Below the pieces are notes generated by a model, which worked only from the letters and a program-made list of their open reading frames with translations, made no database searches and had not been told where the DNA came from. Below are positions 60,879-64,000 of a stretch of DNA of 64,000 bases, one piece after another. The DNA is taken from positions 496,001 through 560,000 of the forward strand of contig CAUWAG010000012.1 in NCBI GenBank assembly GCA_963556695.1. The letters are read 5' to 3'. Position numbers and translations under genes: made by a program. Each line of letters starts with the position of its first letter. Position 1 is the first letter of the stretch. Source of the stretch: Anthostomella pinea. Its lineage: Eukaryota; Ascomycota; Sordariomycetes; Xylariales; Xylariaceae.

Positions 60879-61316
60879 ATGCTGCCCGCCTTGACTCCCG
60901 CCGCCAGCGGCTTGCATGGGGTGACAGTCTCCTCGCAAGATCCGATTCTCGAGCTCTTTGCGCGTATTGTTAAGCTCGGGACCGGGGACGCACTGGTGTT
61001 TGCGCCAAATGCTGTTGTCGACTTGGAGAAGAAGGAGATTGAGGGGGGCGTGATGAAGACGACCCATAAGCGACTAGCGCATCATATTATGCATGTCATC
61101 GTAGGTCGTCGTGTCACCGCAGACGGAGGCCAGAGTGTCATGGCGGCTAAATTGCACGAAGGACGCCCCGAACCAGTTGCAGATGGTCCGAGAAACGCAG
61201 CTCTGTCGATGTACACAGAGGGCTTTGTGTGTAGTTCAGAAGCTGGATCAGGTGTCATTCTCTTGCCATGTTGGTCCAGAAAAATTGAATCGAGTGGGAA
61301 TCTCACTACCATATAA
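60879..61316 (+). CDS. Conserved fungal hypothetical protein
   Basis: 145 residues from MLPALTPAASGLHGVTVSSQ; then DPILELFARIVKLGTGDALV, FAPNAVVDLEKKEIEGG and RRVTADGGQSVMAA. The FAP/SNA-V and ITADGGxSxMA-type blocks occur in a small fungal family of unknown function, from memory. No signal peptide or membrane helix. An open frame continues upstream to 60714 but is Cys/His/Leu-rich and unlike coding sequence, so the later ATG is preferred. The C-terminal 50 residues look less conserved and may include read-through of a missing exon. Confidence 0.45.
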   Translation: MLPALTPAASGLHGVTVSSQDPILELFARIVKLGTGDALVFAPNAVVDLEKKEIEGGVMKTTHKRLAHHIMHVIVGRRVTADGGQSVMAAKLHEGRPEPVADGPRNAALSMYTEGFVCSSEAGSGVILLPCWSRKIESSGNLTTI

Positions 61317-61411
61317 ACTCCTTGATAGTAAACCGCTCTATTTCGGCCTTCAGGCCCTTCATCCTCTGGCCTTAAAGGCTGTTTCAATCTCCCAGTGCTC
61401 AAAATTAGCGA

Positions 61412-61478
61412 GGACTAATGACCGGGAGGACTAATGGCAGGGAGGACTAATGGCAGGGAGGACTAATGGCAGGAAGGA
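61412..61478 (+). repeat. Short tandem repeat, GGACTAATGGCAGGGA
   Basis: About four 16-bp units (GAGGACTAATGGCAGG), the first and last slightly changed. Confidence 0.85.
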
Positions 61479-62102
61479 ATAACCAAAGTTATTTGCTTTG
61501 AGGCCCTAAATTAAACACCAGTGCTATGAAATAGATCTGCTAGCAATGTCATTTTTATTTTCTGTGACGTTCTCCAAGCGACGACGTGATGGACGCCCAG
61601 AGCCGAACGCCCAGAGCCGAGTATCACGTCACGGTGTCGTATCATTCATTGAGCGGAAGTAGGCATCACGGGCCCACCCTGCGTCCCGGGAGCGAAAGCG
61701 CTGCAAGACAGGCACACTGCCACGTCAGTGTCAATCTCATACTGTGCGACATTCATGCTACAACTATGTGACGCCACACTACCACAGAGCAAACACATCT
61801 CCAAAAGCGTCAACTCCGGACCACTGTGTGGTTAGCTGTCCAAGATGGCCCACGTCTACCTATGTACCGCAGACTAAGTCGTGCTGCCTCCATTATCTAG
61901 TCCCTCTTTCTTCAACATGCCACACATGCCAATCACTCATCTAACCTCATCCACCAACCATAATCCCTCCAGCGTATTCTGTTTGCGGCCAGGACAGCAG
62001 CATGCTGTTGCAGGGAAGTAGCAGCTAGTTTTGGGCGAATGAATAGGGCCCTATCAGGCAGCACGACGTTTGAGTAAGTTTGTCAGGCAAAGTTGTTGTA
62101 AC
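61479..62102. other. Intergenic, nothing recognised
   Basis: No supported gene. Confidence 0.4.
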
Positions 62103-62194
62103 TTTTAACGCCAGGGGGCCTGCCGCATAGCGGCGGCCTTGGGCCTCCAAAAGGGCGCGCGGGCGTGCTAGGCTAGGTCTTATACTCTATATAT
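62103..62194 (-). mobile_element. Tiny SINE-like element with hairpin, copy 2
   Basis: About 90% identical to 12195-12288: TTTAACGCCAGGGGGCCTGC, a GC-rich imperfect hairpin, GGCGTGCTAGGCTAGGTCT and CTATATATA. No clear long duplication and no CTA tail here. Confidence 0.75.
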
Positions 62195-62756
62195 ACAGCC
62201 GCCCAGCTAGCGGGTCTCGTCCGTAGACATCCACTGCATTTAAGCAGCGGTTCCCATCGTGTCCCCCCTCCTCCGGGTGAGGGATGGTGGCAAAGGACGA
62301 CCTGAAAGGCCTTTTTATGGCAATTCGGGCATCTTCTGGAAGGAAGCGCGGTTGCCTAGGGACAAGGGATCTTGGGGCATACATATAGCACCCAGATCCC
62401 CTCCCATTTGTATGTAGAGAGATAACGAACACGAACGAACGCAAGTCACCCCAATCTGTGCTGATACTGTTGTCTATGCAAGTGTCCCAAGTCCGACAAA
62501 GTTACACTAAATGCATGCCTCCGTTGATTGCACGGCAATCTGGAGGCAACTTGTGTGGCACGGCAATCATCGATGAAACCTCCTCACTTAGGCGTGTTTC
62601 GTACTATTTATCCCCGACCCTCTCCTGTCTTCTTAACAATTGCTGAAGCTGTGGCCTTGTTCACTAACCCACTCTCTTTGTAGATTACCTATTCTACTAT
62701 TAACACGGCCTCTTCCTTTGCCATTTCTCTTGCTTTCACTTCTCCCCATCTTCCAT

Positions 62757-63955
62757 ATGGATTTATCTGCCCAATTTCAGTCACAAGATGAAGCGCTTGG
62801 CAATAGCGTCTTGACAAGGGCAGGTCTACAGCCCGCTGGGCATGTGGCATCATGTGTGGCCGACCAGGAGATACAAGACAATACCAGCATCATAGTGACC
62901 TATCTCCTGGAGCAAGTCGAAGAGTATCGCACACTGGCCAACCTACGGCGACAGGTAAGCTAATTGACTCATATATACCATGGCGTAATGATGCCAATTC
63001 AGAATAGGGATGGGAGAACCCAGCAGGCGACAAATTCTTCCGAAAGCAACGACGGAATGCCGATAAAGCCGACGCGCATACGTCTCGTCATCATTTCAAA
63101 CTGATGCAGAGAATCGGCAATGGAGTTCACAAGGTCACGTCTGGGTTTGCGATCAGCCGATTCGCGGGCACTGTCCTTGATATGTGCGCAGCCCCGGGCG
63201 GCTTCCTTGCGACAGCCTTGAAGCTGAATCCCGATGCCACAGCTACTGGGTTCAGCCTACCTCCATCCGAAGGAGGATATAGCATTCTTCTGAATGAAGA
63301 TGACAGATACTGCGTCAAATTCCTGGATGTAACAATGCTAGCCGAAGACCTGGGTGTTACGAGCATCCCAAGCGAGCATCCAGACGTGAGAAGCTTCCTT
63401 CCACGACAAATTGAGGAGACGCGACTCTTCGACCTAGTACTGTGCGACGGACAGGTCCTCCGAACACAAAACCGAGCTCCTTATCGCGAAACACGAGAGC
63501 CCGCGAGGCTGAAAAACGCACAGCTCGCTCTCGGTCTCGAACATACCAGACCAGGCGGAACAATGATAGTGCTCTTCCACAACGTTGAAGCCTGGGACAC
63601 GGTGTGTTTTCTGCATACTTTCAACAAGTTCTCTTTCATCCAGCTGCATAAACCGTGCGAGGGCCACACAACAAGATCCTCTTTTTACATGGTTGCCACG
63701 AAAGTGCAGAGTCAGAATCACGAGGCTGTACTTGCGATTAAGAAGTGGAAAGACTTGTGGAAGACGGCGACCTTCGGTACAGACGGGGAATTTGCCGAGT
63801 CTCTACGCAAGGGGGAGCCTACTGCCAAAGAAATTTTGGGGGAGTTTGGTCTGGAGCTCGTGAGAATGGGTAGAGGGGTATGGAGTACTCAAGCAGATGC
63901 TCTAGCCCGAGCTCCTTACATCTTCAGCCAGCCAGCATGCACACCGGAATCCTAG
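62757..63955 (+). CDS. FtsJ-like (RrmJ-type) methyltransferase, two exons
   Basis: Exon 1 62757-62954 (MDLSAQFQSQDEALGNSVLT), 53-nt intron with GTAAGC and AATAG borders, exon 2 63008-63955; phases agree and give 381 residues. Residues 67-100 include GWENPAGDKFFRKQR. The SAM-binding motif I is VLDMCAAPGGFLATALK (about 122), followed by FDLVLCDGQVL (about 207) and RPGGTMIVLFHN (about 240), the order of FtsJ-type 2'-O-ribose methyltransferases. The usual K-D-K-E tetrad is only partly evident: the D is in CDG; the Lys residues cannot be placed with confidence. A substrate RNA cannot be named. Frame intact. No partner gene nearby. Confidence 0.78.
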
Positions 63956-64000
63956 GTTCAGTTTAGTTTGGGAGGGATGGATTTGGCCGAGCCCTAGATT

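Noticed and set aside
1..64000. CRISPR arrays, tRNA or rRNA genes, telomere repeats
   Set aside because: No regular repeat-spacer array, no convincing cloverleaf B box and no TTAGGG tract was seen by eye; a tRNA scan would be needed to exclude tRNAs fully.

Overview
The window looks like a repeat-rich accessory (subtelomere-like) segment of a filamentous ascomycete genome. Support: short introns of about 45-80 nt with GTATGT/GTAAGT-type donors, fungal-only families (DUF7924-like, DUF3723-like, DUF7580-like, PTH11-like, PD-(D/E)XK-like), a fungal NRPS remnant, and LTR elements of Copia and chromodomain-Gypsy type plus Tad/I-like LINEs. Several nonsense mutations fit C-to-T changes (CpA to TpA), and there are short AT-rich islands, which suggests mild RIP. 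The class Eurotiomycetes is only a guess.

Layout. 1-8.5 kb: inverted Copia gag fragment, SINE-like insertion, a scrap of NRPS condensation domain, a 3'-truncated LINE on the minus strand, a DUF7580-like gene remnant, and an internally deleted plus-strand LINE that itself carries a SINE-like insertion. 8.5-17.4 kb: dispersed repeats, a solo Gypsy LTR, a two-exon DUF7924-like gene, a second tiny SINE-like element with a 17-bp target duplication, a divergent accessory gene pair, and a RING-H2 gene between 290-bp inverted repeats. 17.4-26.6 kb: decayed Gypsy gag/protease, a nearly intact DUF3723-like gene with one stop, and a decayed minus-strand Copia. 26.6-37.6 kb: small accessory genes (NLS-bearing protein, C2H2 finger, F-box-like, a second copy of the divergent pair, a coiled/G-N-rich protein, PD-(D/E)XK-like nuclease remnant, four-exon pseudokinase). 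37.6-45 kb: Copia gag-protease-integrase, then host sequence including a GNAT acetyltransferase gene, then the tail of a Copia RNase H. 45-50 kb: repeats and fragments. 51-58.2 kb: a 5'-truncated NRPS (E-C-T end) running directly into a Gypsy pol with chromodomain and 3' LTR. 58.2-64 kb: small conserved fungal genes, another LTR-like insertion, a SINE-like copy and an FtsJ-like methyltransferase gene.

How it fits together: mobile elements make up much of the window and are nested in one another. Six solo LTR-like insertions keep a recognisable target-site duplication, five of them exact. Most host genes are single accessory genes or relics, several of them from families often seen near fungal incompatibility or NLR loci. 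No operon-like or biosynthetic cluster logic is visible apart from the NRPS relic. Gene calls rest on reading translated sequence and splice motifs by eye; no database search was run.
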